Shown: piece by piece, positions 1 through 8,501 of the stretch
Layout of the letters: each line of letters begins with the position of its first letter
How positions within the stretch are numbered: position 1 is the first letter of the stretch
Origin: Hwangdonia lutea
GTDB lineage: Bacteria; Bacteroidota; Bacteroidia; Flavobacteriales; Flavobacteriaceae
Assembly: GCF_032814565.1 (NCBI RefSeq)
Contig: NZ_CP136521.1
Span: forward strand, 3,134,501-3,198,500
Reading direction: 5' to 3'
Length of the DNA stretch: 64,000 nt
Program-made: the position numbers and the translations under genes
The notes under the pieces: generated by a model
The model's input: only the letters and a program-made list of their open reading frames with translations
Told to the model about the DNA's origin: nothing
The model's database searches: none

Positions 1-192
1 CTCTTCCAATACAGTTGTTCTGGCAGTAGCTGCGGCTTTGTCTGCTAAACATGAGTTTAGTTTAACCGTGGCAGAATTTAACAAGTCTTGAGTTTCTTTT
101 TGTTTTGCTTGTAAGTCTGTAAATTGCTTTTTAGATACACATGAGCTTAATAAAAAAATGGTAGATAAGCTAAGTAATAAAACTTTTTTCAT
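1..192 (-). CDS. Envelope lipoprotein, N-terminal part (OmpA-family-like), truncated by window edge
   Basis: The ATG at 192-190 on the minus strand opens 64 codons that run off the left edge without a stop. The protein begins MKKVLLLSLSTIFLLSSC, a lipoprotein signal peptide with lipobox LSSC and predicted lipidated Cys18. A charged, Gln/Lys-rich helical stretch follows (KKQFTDLQAKQKETQDLL), which looks like a coiled coil. This start is typical of flavobacterial lipoproteins that end in an OmpA peptidoglycan-binding domain, but that domain would lie outside the window, so the family assignment is inference. The protein is expected in the periplasm, anchored in the outer membrane. A Bacteroidetes-type promoter box lies just upstream. 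Confidence 0.75.
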   Translation of the reverse strand, partial: MKKVLLLSLSTIFLLSSCVSKKQFTDLQAKQKETQDLLNSATVKLNSCLADKAAATARTTVLEE

Positions 193-232
193 AATTAATA
201 ATGGATTAAATTTCCTGATTTTGTTGTTCTCA

Positions 233-240
233 CAAAAGTA
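233..240 (-). promoter_or_regulatory. Bacteroidetes -7 promoter box for the lipoprotein gene
   Basis: On the minus strand the sequence reads TACTTTTG, an exact match to the Bacteroidetes TAnnTTTG -7 consensus. It implies a transcription start near 225 and a leader of about 33 nt before the ATG at 192. No convincing -33 TTTG was seen at the usual spacing, so this is a pattern match only. Confidence 0.5.
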
Positions 241-290
241 TGCAAAAAACCTATGATTACAGCATAGTTAACAAAACTTTTGCTTACTAT

Positions 291-1289
291 TTATAAACTT
301 TTATAATTGTTTTTATTATTTACGAAATAAGCAAACACTATAGATGTTTTTTGATAATATTTTACGGTTTGATTTAAGGCTTTTCTCTGTTTGAGCAAAT
401 ATGGCAAATGGCTGTAAAACCCAAGATGCGCTTTTAGAACAGCTATAATATGTTTGAACTTTAATTGGAATAAAAACTTTGCACTTGCCACGCCATCTAA
501 AATTAATCGGGCAAGTATTAAAAAGAAAAGGTTGCCTTTGGCATTTTTTGTTACGGCGAATAAACTATTTCTGAAATTTAAAAAGGTTTTTTTAGGATTG
601 GTATTGTTTAAAGTAGCGCCGCCAACATGAAAAATAGTTGAGCTGCCCACATATTTTATTTGGTATCCCAGGTTTTGTGCCCGCCAGCATAAATCTATTT
701 CTTCCATGTGCGCAAAAAATGCTTCATCAAATCCGTTTAAGCTTTTAAAAACCTCTTTTTTAATGAATAAACAGGCACCCGAAGCCCAAAAAATTTCAGT
801 GGTATCGTTGTATTGTCCCTTGTCTTTTTCAATGGTGTTAAAAATGCGTCCACGACAATACGGATATCCAAACTTGTCTATAAAACCACCAGCAGCTCCA
901 GCGTATTCAAAATAATCCCTTTTGTTGTAATCTAAAATTTTAGGTTGGATGATAGCCGTGTTTTCTTCAGTTTTAAAAGTATCAATTATTGGAGTGAGCC
1001 AGTTTTTGGTGACTTCAACATCGCTATTCAACAAGCAAAACACATCGGCATCAATACGTTTTAAGGCTTCATTATACCCTTTGGCATAACCGCCGTTTTC
1101 TTTGTTTTGAATGATTTTAATGGTGGGGAAACTGCTTTTAACGAATGAAACAGAATCGTCGGTCGAGGCATTGTCTGCCACGTAAATTTCCGCTTCTTCT
1201 GATGAATATTCAATTACTGAAGGTAAAAATTGCTCCAACAACTTTTTTCCGTTCCAGTTTAATATGACGATGGCAATTTTTATGTTCAA
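291..1289 (-). CDS. Glycosyltransferase family 2 protein
   Basis: This 332-residue GT-A-fold glycosyltransferase probably adds a sugar to a cell-surface polysaccharide or lipid-linked glycan. The N-terminus IAIVILNWNGKKLLEQFLPS is the standard GT2 opening strand and helix. VADNASTDDS (about 37-46) is the nucleotide-binding acidic motif, and NSDVEV (about 88-93) is the DXD-like metal site. A hydrophobic helix around 250-275 (FFLILARLILDGVASA) suggests association with the membrane. The overall pattern resembles the rhamnosyltransferase-like WcaA/WbbL subgroup. No sugar-pathway genes flank it, so donor and acceptor are unknown. The gene to its left is a separate lipoprotein and the one to its right is an unrelated small nuclease-fold protein. 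Confidence 0.88.
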   Translation of the reverse strand: MNIKIAIVILNWNGKKLLEQFLPSVIEYSSEEAEIYVADNASTDDSVSFVKSSFPTIKIIQNKENGGYAKGYNEALKRIDADVFCLLNSDVEVTKNWLTPIIDTFKTEENTAIIQPKILDYNKRDYFEYAGAAGGFIDKFGYPYCRGRIFNTIEKDKGQYNDTTEIFWASGACLFIKKEVFKSLNGFDEAFFAHMEEIDLCWRAQNLGYQIKYVGSSTIFHVGGATLNNTNPKKTFLNFRNSLFAVTKNAKGNLFFLILARLILDGVASAKFLFQLKFKHIIAVLKAHLGFYSHLPYLLKQRKALNQTVKYYQKTSIVFAYFVNNKNNYKSL

Positions 1290-1340
1290 AGTTTAAGATT
1301 TAAATTTTAAAGATTTTTGACTGTAAACTGCTTACTGAGA

Positions 1341-1787
1341 CTACTCACTGTATTTTGGAATGTCCTTTAAAAAATTATAGCGTTCATTTTCAAAATCCAT
1401 TTGGCAATAATAATGATTTAATCCGTTGGTTACCATTAAAAAACTCGCATTAAGCACTAAATTGTATTGTGCTATTTGGTCAAAGGTATTTTGATTAATC
1501 ACAATGGTTGGCGCTTTGCACTCCACAATTAAATGAATGCTTCCGTCAGAATTAAAAACAACAATATCGTACCGCTTTTTTAAGGTATTTACAACCAATT
1601 CCTTTTCAACATTTATTAACGATTTCGGATAGCCTTTTTCTTCAATTAAATATTGAACACAATGCTGGCGCACCCATTCTTCGGGTTGTAAAACCACAAA
1701 TTTTTTACGAATACTATCGAATATAGAAATTTTATTTTCGCTACTTTTGAAACGAAACGAAAACTTTGGAAAGTTGAGCTCTTGCAA
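1341..1787 (-). CDS. HsdR N-terminal-like (PD-(D/E)XK) protein, standalone
   Basis: This 148-residue protein resembles the N-terminal nuclease domain of type I restriction HsdR subunits (HSDR_N_2 type). Candidate PD-(D/E)XK residues are D74 in KRYDIVVF and E89-x-K91 in LIVECKAP. WVRQHCVQYLI near 39-48 is a conserved helix of this family. There is no helicase domain and no hsdM or hsdS nearby. Such standalone proteins are common in Bacteroidota next to holA and are probably housekeeping DNA-repair or unknown-function proteins rather than part of a restriction system. The start appears to be TTG at 1787: an in-frame stop lies only a few codons upstream, and no ATG precedes the conserved region. 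It is divergent from holA, with 111 bp shared upstream. Confidence 0.8.
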   Translation of the reverse strand: MQELNFPKFSFRFKSSENKISIFDSIRKKFVVLQPEEWVRQHCVQYLIEEKGYPKSLINVEKELVVNTLKKRYDIVVFNSDGSIHLIVECKAPTIVINQNTFDQIAQYNLVLNASFLMVTNGLNHYYCQMDFENERYNFLKDIPKYSE

Positions 1788-1898
1788 TGCGCTATTATTA
1801 TTTTTTCAAAGTTAAACACAAAATAACAAATCGCAATATTCAAATACCAAATTCCAATAGATTGTAATGTCTTTTTGGAATTTTAAAATGTACATGGT

Positions 1899-2903
1899 GT
1901 GGACGAAGTCAAGCAATTAGTAACCGATATAAAAAACAAAAACCTAAAACCTATTTATTTTTTAATGGGCGAGGAGCCGTATTATATTGATAAGATTTCA
2001 GATTTTATTGAAGAGAATGTGCTTTTAGAAGAAGAAAAAGGGTTTAACCAAATGGTGCTTTACGGGCGGGATGTATCGATTGATGATATTGTTGGGAACG
2101 CCAAACGTTACCCAATGATGGCAGAGCGGCAAGTGTTGATTATAAAGGAGGCTCAAGATTTATCGCGAACTATTGAAAAGCTTGCAGATTATGTAAACAA
2201 TCCGCAACAAACTACGGTTTTGGTTGTAAATTATAAGTATAAAAAAATTGATAAACGCAAAGCGCTATATAAAGCTGTTAAAAAAAATGGCGTTGTTTAC
2301 GAAAGTAAAAAACTGTACGAAAACCAAGTGGCCGATTGGATTCGCAGAGTTTTAGCACCAAAAAAATATACCATTGCTCCAAAAGCGGCTCAAATGCTGG
2401 TTGAATTTTTGGGCACCGATTTAAGTAAGATTAACAACGAATTAGAGAAGCTTCAAATTATCTTGCCCAAAGGCACCCAAATTTCGCCCGAGCATATAGA
2501 AGAAAATATTGGTATTAGCAAAGACTTTAATAATTTTGAATTACGAAAGGCTATAGGCGACAGAAATGCGGTTAAGGCGTATCAAATTATAAATTATTTT
2601 GCTGACAACCCAAAGGACAATCCTATGGTTGTAACCGTTTCGCTGTTGTTTAATTTCTTTTCGCAACTGCTTCATTTTCATGGGTTAAAAGATAGGTCAC
2701 CGCGTAATGTGGCATCGGCTTTAAAGGTGAACCCTTATTTTGTAAACGAATATATTACGGCTGCCAAAAATTACCCGATGCGAAAAGTAAGTGCTGTTGT
2801 TGCGACACTGCGCGAATTTGATGTGAAAAGTAAAGGTGTTGGCAGTAACGCTGTTCCGCAAGGAGATTTGTTGAAGGAATTATTGGTTAGGATTCTATCG
2901 TAA
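1899..2903 (+). CDS. holA: DNA polymerase III subunit delta
   Basis: This 334-residue protein is the clamp-loader delta subunit, which opens the beta sliding clamp for loading on primed DNA in the cytoplasm. The N-terminus (KPIYFLMGEEPYYIDKISDF) carries the YFLxGEE pattern typical of HolA, and the AAA-like fold lacks a working Walker A as expected for delta. The collar domain lies in the C-terminal third (NNFELRKAIGDRNAVKAYQI and after). The start is GTG: an in-frame stop lies five codons upstream and the two nearby ATGs (1888, 1894) are in other frames. ung follows 11 bp downstream, so the two are probably co-transcribed as replication and repair genes. Confidence 0.95.
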   Translation: MDEVKQLVTDIKNKNLKPIYFLMGEEPYYIDKISDFIEENVLLEEEKGFNQMVLYGRDVSIDDIVGNAKRYPMMAERQVLIIKEAQDLSRTIEKLADYVNNPQQTTVLVVNYKYKKIDKRKALYKAVKKNGVVYESKKLYENQVADWIRRVLAPKKYTIAPKAAQMLVEFLGTDLSKINNELEKLQIILPKGTQISPEHIEENIGISKDFNNFELRKAIGDRNAVKAYQIINYFADNPKDNPMVVTVSLLFNFFSQLLHFHGLKDRSPRNVASALKVNPYFVNEYITAAKNYPMRKVSAVVATLREFDVKSKGVGSNAVPQGDLLKELLVRILS

Positions 2904-2914
2904 TAACTTTTAAA

Positions 2915-3580
2915 ATGAAAGTAGACATACACAAGAGTTGGCAACCCTATTTACAACCCGAATTTGATAAACCGTATTTTAAAAAATTAGCTAATTTTGT
3001 TAAAACAGAATATAAAAACGGAACCTGTTTTCCGCCTGAAAACCAAATCTTCAATGCTTTTAATCAGTGTCCTTTTAACCAAGTAAAGGTTGTAATTATT
3101 GGTCAAGATCCTTATCACGGAGATGGGCAAGCTAATGGATTGTGTTTTTCCGTTAATGATGGTGTTGCACATCCACCTTCGTTAATCAATATTTTTAAGG
3201 AAATTGAGCAGGACTTAAAAATTCCGTATCCTAAAAGCGGCAACTTATTACGATGGGCCAACCAAGGTGTTTTGTTGTTAAATGCCACTTTAACGGTAAG
3301 AGCGCATCAAGCCGGTAGCCATCAAAAAAAAGGTTGGGAGCTGTTTACAAATGCAGTGATAAAGCTAATAAGTGATAGTAAAGAAGATGTTATATTTTTA
3401 CTTTGGGGTGGATTTGCAAAACAAAAATCAAAATTAATCGATAAAGAAAAACATTGTATTCTAGAGTCCGGACACCCGTCTCCGTTAAGCGCCAATAGAG
3501 GGTATTGGTTCGGGAATAAACATTTTAGTAAAACTAATTTTCTTTTAAAGCAAAAAGGGAATAAAACAATTGCTTGGTAA
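2915..3580 (+). CDS. ung: Uracil-DNA glycosylase, family 1
   Basis: This 221-residue base-excision-repair enzyme removes uracil from DNA. The water-activating motif GQDPYHG is at 63-69 (catalytic Asp65), and the C-terminal GHPSPLS motif at about 186-192 supplies His187 and the DNA-intercalation loop. The length matches E. coli Ung. It begins 11 bp after holA on the same strand. All diagnostic family 1 motifs are intact, so activity is expected. Confidence 0.97.
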   Translation: MKVDIHKSWQPYLQPEFDKPYFKKLANFVKTEYKNGTCFPPENQIFNAFNQCPFNQVKVVIIGQDPYHGDGQANGLCFSVNDGVAHPPSLINIFKEIEQDLKIPYPKSGNLLRWANQGVLLLNATLTVRAHQAGSHQKKGWELFTNAVIKLISDSKEDVIFLLWGGFAKQKSKLIDKEKHCILESGHPSPLSANRGYWFGNKHFSKTNFLLKQKGNKTIAW

Positions 3581-3591
3581 AATAGATGTGG

Positions 3592-3798
3592 TTAACTTCC
3601 TGTTGGGGCAAGTTTTTCAGCATCTTGTTTTAAAGCAATAGTTGGTTTTAAAACAATCGGTTTCTTATTAACTTTTGAGGTTCTAATAGTTTTATTGCTG
3701 CTAAATTTTAATAATAAAAAATTTATAGCAACTAGCGCAGAAATTGAAATGGTAATAGTTAATAGCATAGATGTTGGGATTAAATAATCTGAAAACAA
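3592..3798 (-). CDS. Small single-pass membrane protein (hypothetical)
   Basis: A possible 68-residue protein with one strong hydrophobic segment near the N-terminus (about 10-31, SMLLTITISISALVAINFLL), followed by a basic Lys-rich tail ending KLAPTGS. It would be a membrane protein with a cytoplasmic tail. It converges on ung with an 11-bp gap. No family is recognised. Support rests on a sensible membrane-protein composition and strand layout; it could still be a chance frame. Confidence 0.45.
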   Translation of the reverse strand: MFSDYLIPTSMLLTITISISALVAINFLLLKFSSNKTIRTSKVNKKPIVLKPTIALKQDAEKLAPTGS

Positions 3799-3910
3799 AA
3801 AACAAGTTTAAGTGTTGGTTTTTATCGATTAAATTTTAATTCTGGACAAAAATAATAAATAAAAGACTACAAACAATGTTTTTTTGAATTTATTTTCAGA
3901 TTATTTCATC

Positions 3911-5017
3911 TTAATTCAATAATTTTTTTGGAACAACATCTTTATGAACCATTATAGATATGGTTTTTAACTTGAAATAAGATTCACTCATATATATGTA
4001 ACCATCGTTGGCAACACGGTCTGAATTTTTACCCCAAGAATTCTTTACTTTATAGTACGTCGTTCCATTTTGGTCTTTTAACATTCCGGTAATATGCATT
4101 AAATGGTCGTCGGTGGTGTTGTAATTTTCAAATTCTTGTTGCCTTAAATTTTGAGTGATTTCCTTTTCTGGTCGTACATTTTCCAAAGCTTCTTTTTTAT
4201 TGATATCATCTTTAGGGATTACTGCCAAACCATGTTTTGATGAAAAGGTTTTTTCGCTTACATCACAATCCAATTCAACGGTGTAGCCCGCTTTTAGTGC
4301 ATTATTTGTAATATCCACCAAGTCGTTAAGCTTAACGTTTAAAAATGATCCGTTTGAAAAATTATCGGGAATGTTTAGTATAAAGTTTGTATTAAAAGGT
4401 TGGTGTGAAAACGATGTGATACTAATGTAATCTTTCGGGTTTATTTTCGTCATTTTTAAAAATGATTCTGGTGTGTATTGTACGTCTTCATAATTAAAAG
4501 TTGATATGTTTTTACCAAGATAAATATCCAAAACACTTTCAGTTACCAGTTTCCATTTTGGCGATAATTGGCGCCCGGGATTTTTAATATAAACATCCAA
4601 CATGCCTTTTAAAACAGCTATCATTTCAGCATGATTGTGTCTTGTTGTATGAGTTTCCAAACCTGGATACACAACGTTTGGCACCAAGCCATGATCTGCA
4701 ACACTATTAATTACATCGTGTGCCAAACCACCTTCGCTAAATTGTGCTTTGCCTTGTCGCATGATGTAATTCCATGCTTTTTTCGGATAGGTATTTCTAA
4801 CCGTGTACATTTCAGACAAATCTATGTTCTTGCCCGTAATGCGCATAATTTCACTTTCTAAAAATGACGATGCAGAAAAACTCCAGCAAGTACCCGTATT
4901 GCCTTGACTAATAACATCGGTGGTTTCTAAATCTATGACGGTTTCAAATTCATAAGATTGCGAATTACATGTAAACGAAACAAAAATTAAAATGACTATT
5001 ATGAGGCTATTTTTCAT
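3911..5017 (-). CDS. C1 family (bleomycin hydrolase/PepC-like) cysteine peptidase, exported
   Basis: A 368-residue papain-fold peptidase. The signal peptide (MKNSLIIVILIFVSFTC) points to export. The catalytic cysteine is C44 in GNTGTCWSFS, with oxyanion Gln38 just before it. The His is H308 in DDHLMHITGM and the Asn N326 in KVKNSWG, so the triad is complete. The spacing and the C-terminal region match the aminopeptidase C/bleomycin hydrolase branch. It is shorter than E. coli-type PepC (about 440 residues) and exported rather than cytosolic, as in many Bacteroidetes paralogs. It is divergent from menB with a 54-bp gap and has no obvious pathway link to it. Confidence 0.88.
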   Translation of the reverse strand: MKNSLIIVILIFVSFTCNSQSYEFETVIDLETTDVISQGNTGTCWSFSASSFLESEIMRITGKNIDLSEMYTVRNTYPKKAWNYIMRQGKAQFSEGGLAHDVINSVADHGLVPNVVYPGLETHTTRHNHAEMIAVLKGMLDVYIKNPGRQLSPKWKLVTESVLDIYLGKNISTFNYEDVQYTPESFLKMTKINPKDYISITSFSHQPFNTNFILNIPDNFSNGSFLNVKLNDLVDITNNALKAGYTVELDCDVSEKTFSSKHGLAVIPKDDINKKEALENVRPEKEITQNLRQQEFENYNTTDDHLMHITGMLKDQNGTTYYKVKNSWGKNSDRVANDGYIYMSESYFKLKTISIMVHKDVVPKKLLN

Positions 5018-5071
5018 GTGGAATGAAGTGTATTAATGAAATAAAATTTATTTTTGACTAAAATATAAAAA

Positions 5072-5911
5072 ATGGAACAAGCAAAATGGGTAACCGCTAA
5101 AGAATATCAGGATATTACCTATAAAAAATATAATGGTGTTGCACGCATCGCGTTTAACAGACCAGATATTAGAAATGCATTTAGGCCAAAAACAACAAGC
5201 GAGCTTTATGATGCTTTTTACGATGCCAACGAAGATGTAAACATAGGTGTAGTTTTATTATCTGCCGAAGGGCCTTCTACCAAAGATGGTATTTGGAGTT
5301 TTTGTTCGGGAGGCGATCAAAAAGCCCGTGGGCATCAAGGATATGTTGGTGAAGATGGCTATCACCGATTAAATATATTAGAAGTACAACGGCTCATTCG
5401 CTTTATGCCAAAAGCTGTTATTGCTGTGGTTCCTGGTTGGGCAGTAGGAGGCGGACATAGTTTACATGTGGTCTGCGATTTAACTTTGGCGAGTAAAGAG
5501 CACGCTATCTTTAAACAAACCGATGCCGATGTTACCAGCTTTGATGGTGGCTATGGATCGGCTTATTTAGCAAAAATGGTAGGGCAGAAAAAGGCGCGTG
5601 AAATTTTCTTTTTAGGACGTAATTATTCCGCTCAAGAAGCTTACGATATGGGCATGGTAAATGCCGTAATTCCGCATGACGAATTAGAGGATACCGCTTA
5701 TAATTGGGCACAGGAAATATTAGCAAAATCGCCAACTTCAATTAAAATGCTAAAATTCGCTATGAATTTAACTGATGATGGCATGGTAGGGCAGCAGGTA
5801 TTTGCAGGCGAAGCCACGCGTTTAGCTTATATGACCGATGAAGCTATTGAAGGCAGAAATGCTTTTCTTGAAAAACGAAAACCTAACTTTGAAAAAAAAT
5901 GGATTCCGTAA
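5072..5911 (+). CDS. menB: 1,4-dihydroxy-2-naphthoyl-CoA synthase
   Basis: This 279-residue crotonase-fold enzyme closes the second ring in menaquinone synthesis, converting o-succinylbenzoyl-CoA to DHNA-CoA. The CoA-binding/oxyanion segment FCSGGDQKARG is near 90, and GWAVGGGHSLHVVCDL near 130 is the second oxyanion segment. TDADVTSFDGGYGSAYLA carries the Asp and Ser-Phe-Asp-Gly motif typical of MenB. The length fits the family. menA starts at the base directly after the stop, which suggests a tight operon. menD and menF are not in this window. Confidence 0.97.
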   Translation: MEQAKWVTAKEYQDITYKKYNGVARIAFNRPDIRNAFRPKTTSELYDAFYDANEDVNIGVVLLSAEGPSTKDGIWSFCSGGDQKARGHQGYVGEDGYHRLNILEVQRLIRFMPKAVIAVVPGWAVGGGHSLHVVCDLTLASKEHAIFKQTDADVTSFDGGYGSAYLAKMVGQKKAREIFFLGRNYSAQEAYDMGMVNAVIPHDELEDTAYNWAQEILAKSPTSIKMLKFAMNLTDDGMVGQQVFAGEATRLAYMTDEAIEGRNAFLEKRKPNFEKKWIP

Positions 5912-6814
5912 ATGAAAAATATTTCTCTTTGGGTTTCAACCATGCGTTTACGAACGCTTCCGCTATCGGTTTCCGGAATCATCTTAGCCTCTTGTTTAGC
6001 AGCATATAATGGATACTTTAATTGGAAAATCTGTGTTTTAGCCATTTTAACAACGCTGAGTTTACAGATACTATCCAATTTGGCAAACGATTATGGCGAT
6101 GGTATTAAAGGCACCGATAATGAAGACCGAATTGGTCCCGAACGCGCCATTCAAAGTGGTAAAATATCACCCGATGATATGTTTGGTGCTATTCGAATTA
6201 ACATATTAGTTTCTATTATTTTAGCGTTTGCACTCATTTTTACAGCCTTTGGTGTGAAACATTTTTTACTCACCATGCTATTCTTTGCATTGGGAATTGC
6301 AAGTGTTGTTGCGGCGATGCGCTATACAATTGGAAGCAATGCTTATGGCTACCGAGGTTTAGGCGATGTTTTTGTGTTTGTTTTTTTTGGATTGGTTAGC
6401 GTAATTGGGTGTTATGTGCTGTATGCAAAAACCATAGACCACGTGGTGTTTTTACCAGCATGCACCATAGGTTTGTTGAGTATGGGCGTGTTGAATTTGA
6501 ATAATATGCGCGATATAATTTCTGATGAAAAATCAAATAAAATAACACTCGCGGTAAAACTGGGGCAAAATAAAGTTAAAATTTATCATACGGTGCTTAT
6601 AGTATCCGCTATAATTTTATCGGCTTTATTCGGCATTTTGTATTATACCTCGCCTTTCAATTTAATTTTTGTGGTTGCTTATGGGCCTTTAATACTTCAC
6701 CTAAAAAAAATTAACAACAATAAAGACCCTAAATTGCTAGACCCCGAACTGAAAAAATTAGCCTTAACCACAGTGCTCTTAGCGATTTTAATGGGAATTG
6801 GACATTTGCTATAG
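5912..6814 (+). CDS. menA: 1,4-dihydroxy-2-naphthoate polyprenyltransferase
   Basis: This 300-residue UbiA-family inner-membrane enzyme attaches the polyprenyl tail to DHNA, giving demethylmenaquinone. The first prenyl-diphosphate/Mg2+ site is in NDYGDGIKGTDNEDR (Asp60 and Asp63), and the second is around NMRDIISDEKSNK. Eight or so hydrophobic helices are visible along the protein. Its start abuts the menB stop with no gap, indicating translational coupling. The UPF0173 hydrolase gene follows on the same strand after 32 bp. Confidence 0.96.
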   Translation: MKNISLWVSTMRLRTLPLSVSGIILASCLAAYNGYFNWKICVLAILTTLSLQILSNLANDYGDGIKGTDNEDRIGPERAIQSGKISPDDMFGAIRINILVSIILAFALIFTAFGVKHFLLTMLFFALGIASVVAAMRYTIGSNAYGYRGLGDVFVFVFFGLVSVIGCYVLYAKTIDHVVFLPACTIGLLSMGVLNLNNMRDIISDEKSNKITLAVKLGQNKVKIYHTVLIVSAIILSALFGILYYTSPFNLIFVVAYGPLILHLKKINNNKDPKLLDPELKKLALTTVLLAILMGIGHLL

Positions 6815-6846
6815 TTTTTGTAATTTTCTGTTTAAATTTAGAACAC

Positions 6847-7524
6847 ATGAAAATCACATTTTACGGTCACGCGAGTTTAGGCATCCAAATTGAAGACACT
6901 CATATTTTGGTAGACCCTTTTATTACAGGAAATGATAAAGCGTCCCATATAGATATAAATACACTTAAGGCAGATTATATTTTGCTAACCCATGCGCACC
7001 AAGATCATATTTTGGATGTCGAGGCCATTGCAAAACGAACCGATGCTGTTATTGTTTCTAACTTTGAAATTGTTTCACATTTTGAGAATTTAGGATTGGA
7101 AGGCCACCCCATGAATCATGGTGGTACTTGGGATTTTGAATTTGGAAGCGTAAAATACGTCAACGCCATTCACACCTCGTCGTTTCCCGATGGTAGTTAT
7201 GGCGGGCAACCTGGTGGTTTTGTAATTGAAGGCGAACACAAAAATATTTATATCGCCGGCGATACAGCTTTAACTTTTGATATGAAATTGATTCCACTTC
7301 AAACAAAATTAGATTTAGCGATTTTACCAATTGGTGATAATTTCACTATGGGTATAGACGATGCTATTTTGGCCAGCGATTTTGTAGCCTGTGATAAAAT
7401 TTTAGGGTATCATTTTGATACGTTTGGCTATATTGAAATAGACCACGAAGTTGCCAAACGCAAGTTTTTTGAAAAAAATAAAGACTTGATGCTTCTAAAA
7501 ATTGGCGAGAGTTTGGAACTGTAG
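6847..7524 (+). CDS. UPF0173 family metal-dependent hydrolase
   Basis: A 225-residue metallo-beta-lactamase-fold protein. The metal motif THAHQDH is at 48-54 (H49, H51, D53, H54). Further metal ligands are probably H153-type residues in NAIHTSSFP and the Asp of IAGDTAL, and a C-terminal His occurs in LGYHFDTFG. The family (YtkL/UPF0173) has no settled substrate. Its position after menA and before menC is frequent in Flavobacteriaceae, but that is not proof of a role in quinone synthesis. It converges on the sterol-desaturase gene with a 2-bp gap. Confidence 0.9.
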   Translation: MKITFYGHASLGIQIEDTHILVDPFITGNDKASHIDINTLKADYILLTHAHQDHILDVEAIAKRTDAVIVSNFEIVSHFENLGLEGHPMNHGGTWDFEFGSVKYVNAIHTSSFPDGSYGGQPGGFVIEGEHKNIYIAGDTALTFDMKLIPLQTKLDLAILPIGDNFTMGIDDAILASDFVACDKILGYHFDTFGYIEIDHEVAKRKFFEKNKDLMLLKIGESLEL

Positions 7525-7526
7525 TA

Positions 7527-8435
7527 TTACTTGTTTTTACTTTCAACTGAATCCATCCATTCCTTTCGTAAATCGTCAGATATTTTGCCCGTACCATCGT
7601 GTGTCCAACCCGGTGGTTTTACAAAATAAAGTAATCTTTTTGCGATAGATTTTCTTCCGGAAAATACGTCTTTAAACATATTCACCCATTCAATAAATGC
7701 AATTTTAATGGGGTTGAAAGTGTCGATGTTTTTTACCAATCCGTAAATTACTTTTTCATCTTTAAGTTCCGGCTGAAAGGTGCCAAACAACTTATCCCAA
7801 ATAATTAAGATACCTGCATGGTTTCTATCCAAATAAATGGGGTTGCTGCCATGGTGCACGCGGTGGTGCGAGGGTGTGTTAAAAACAGCTTCGAACCACT
7901 TGGGCATTTTGTCAATAGTCTCGGTATGTATCCAAAATTGATAAAGCAAGCTAATAGACATTTGCAACAAAATCATCGCCGGATGAAACCCAAGCAAGGG
8001 CAACCATAACCAAAATATAAAAGTATAAAAACCACCAGACCAGGTTTGTCGTAAAGCGGTGCTTAAATTGTAATGTTTCGAGGAGTGGTGCACCACATGC
8101 GATGCCCAAAATAAACGGCACTCGTGCGAAATTCGGTGAAACCAATAGTAAGCAAAATCATCTGCAAAAAAAATGAGCACAAAACTCCACCAAGCCACGG
8201 GGATGGTAAATAACCTGAAGTTTTCATAAACAAATAAAAACGACAGCAAAACCAAAGCCTTGCTAAAATAGCCTAAAAATACGTTGCCCAAACCCATGGC
8301 AATAGAAGATAGGGCATCTTTTTTTTCGTAAGAATTAATGCCTTCCTTTACCGTTACATACAATTCGATAAGCATGGCAAGTATAAAAAAAGGAATGGCA
8401 AATAGTATGATATCAGGAAATTCGGGAGACTGCAT
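7527..8435 (-). CDS. Sterol desaturase/fatty acid hydroxylase superfamily protein
   Basis: This 302-residue integral membrane di-iron oxygenase has three His clusters: HRISHE, HVVHHSSKHYN and HHRVHHGSN. These match the HX3H/HX2HH ligand pattern of the superfamily. Four or more hydrophobic segments anchor it in the membrane. Bacterial members hydroxylate or desaturate lipids or carotenoids; no carotenoid genes are next to it, so the substrate is open. It lies on the opposite strand inside the men gene group and is divergent from menC. Confidence 0.88.
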   Translation of the reverse strand: MQSPEFPDIILFAIPFFILAMLIELYVTVKEGINSYEKKDALSSIAMGLGNVFLGYFSKALVLLSFLFVYENFRLFTIPVAWWSFVLIFFADDFAYYWFHRISHECRLFWASHVVHHSSKHYNLSTALRQTWSGGFYTFIFWLWLPLLGFHPAMILLQMSISLLYQFWIHTETIDKMPKWFEAVFNTPSHHRVHHGSNPIYLDRNHAGILIIWDKLFGTFQPELKDEKVIYGLVKNIDTFNPIKIAFIEWVNMFKDVFSGRKSIAKRLLYFVKPPGWTHDGTGKISDDLRKEWMDSVESKNK

Positions 8436-8501
8436 GGTTTTAAAATTAGTTCTAAAAGCTGTACAAATTAAACATTTTTATTGAGTATTTTTGAAAATTC
8501 T

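Noticed and set aside
1341-1787. Possible type I restriction-modification system
   Set aside because: Only an HsdR N-terminal-like domain is present, without helicase, methylase or specificity subunits nearby. Standalone proteins of this type are common next to holA.
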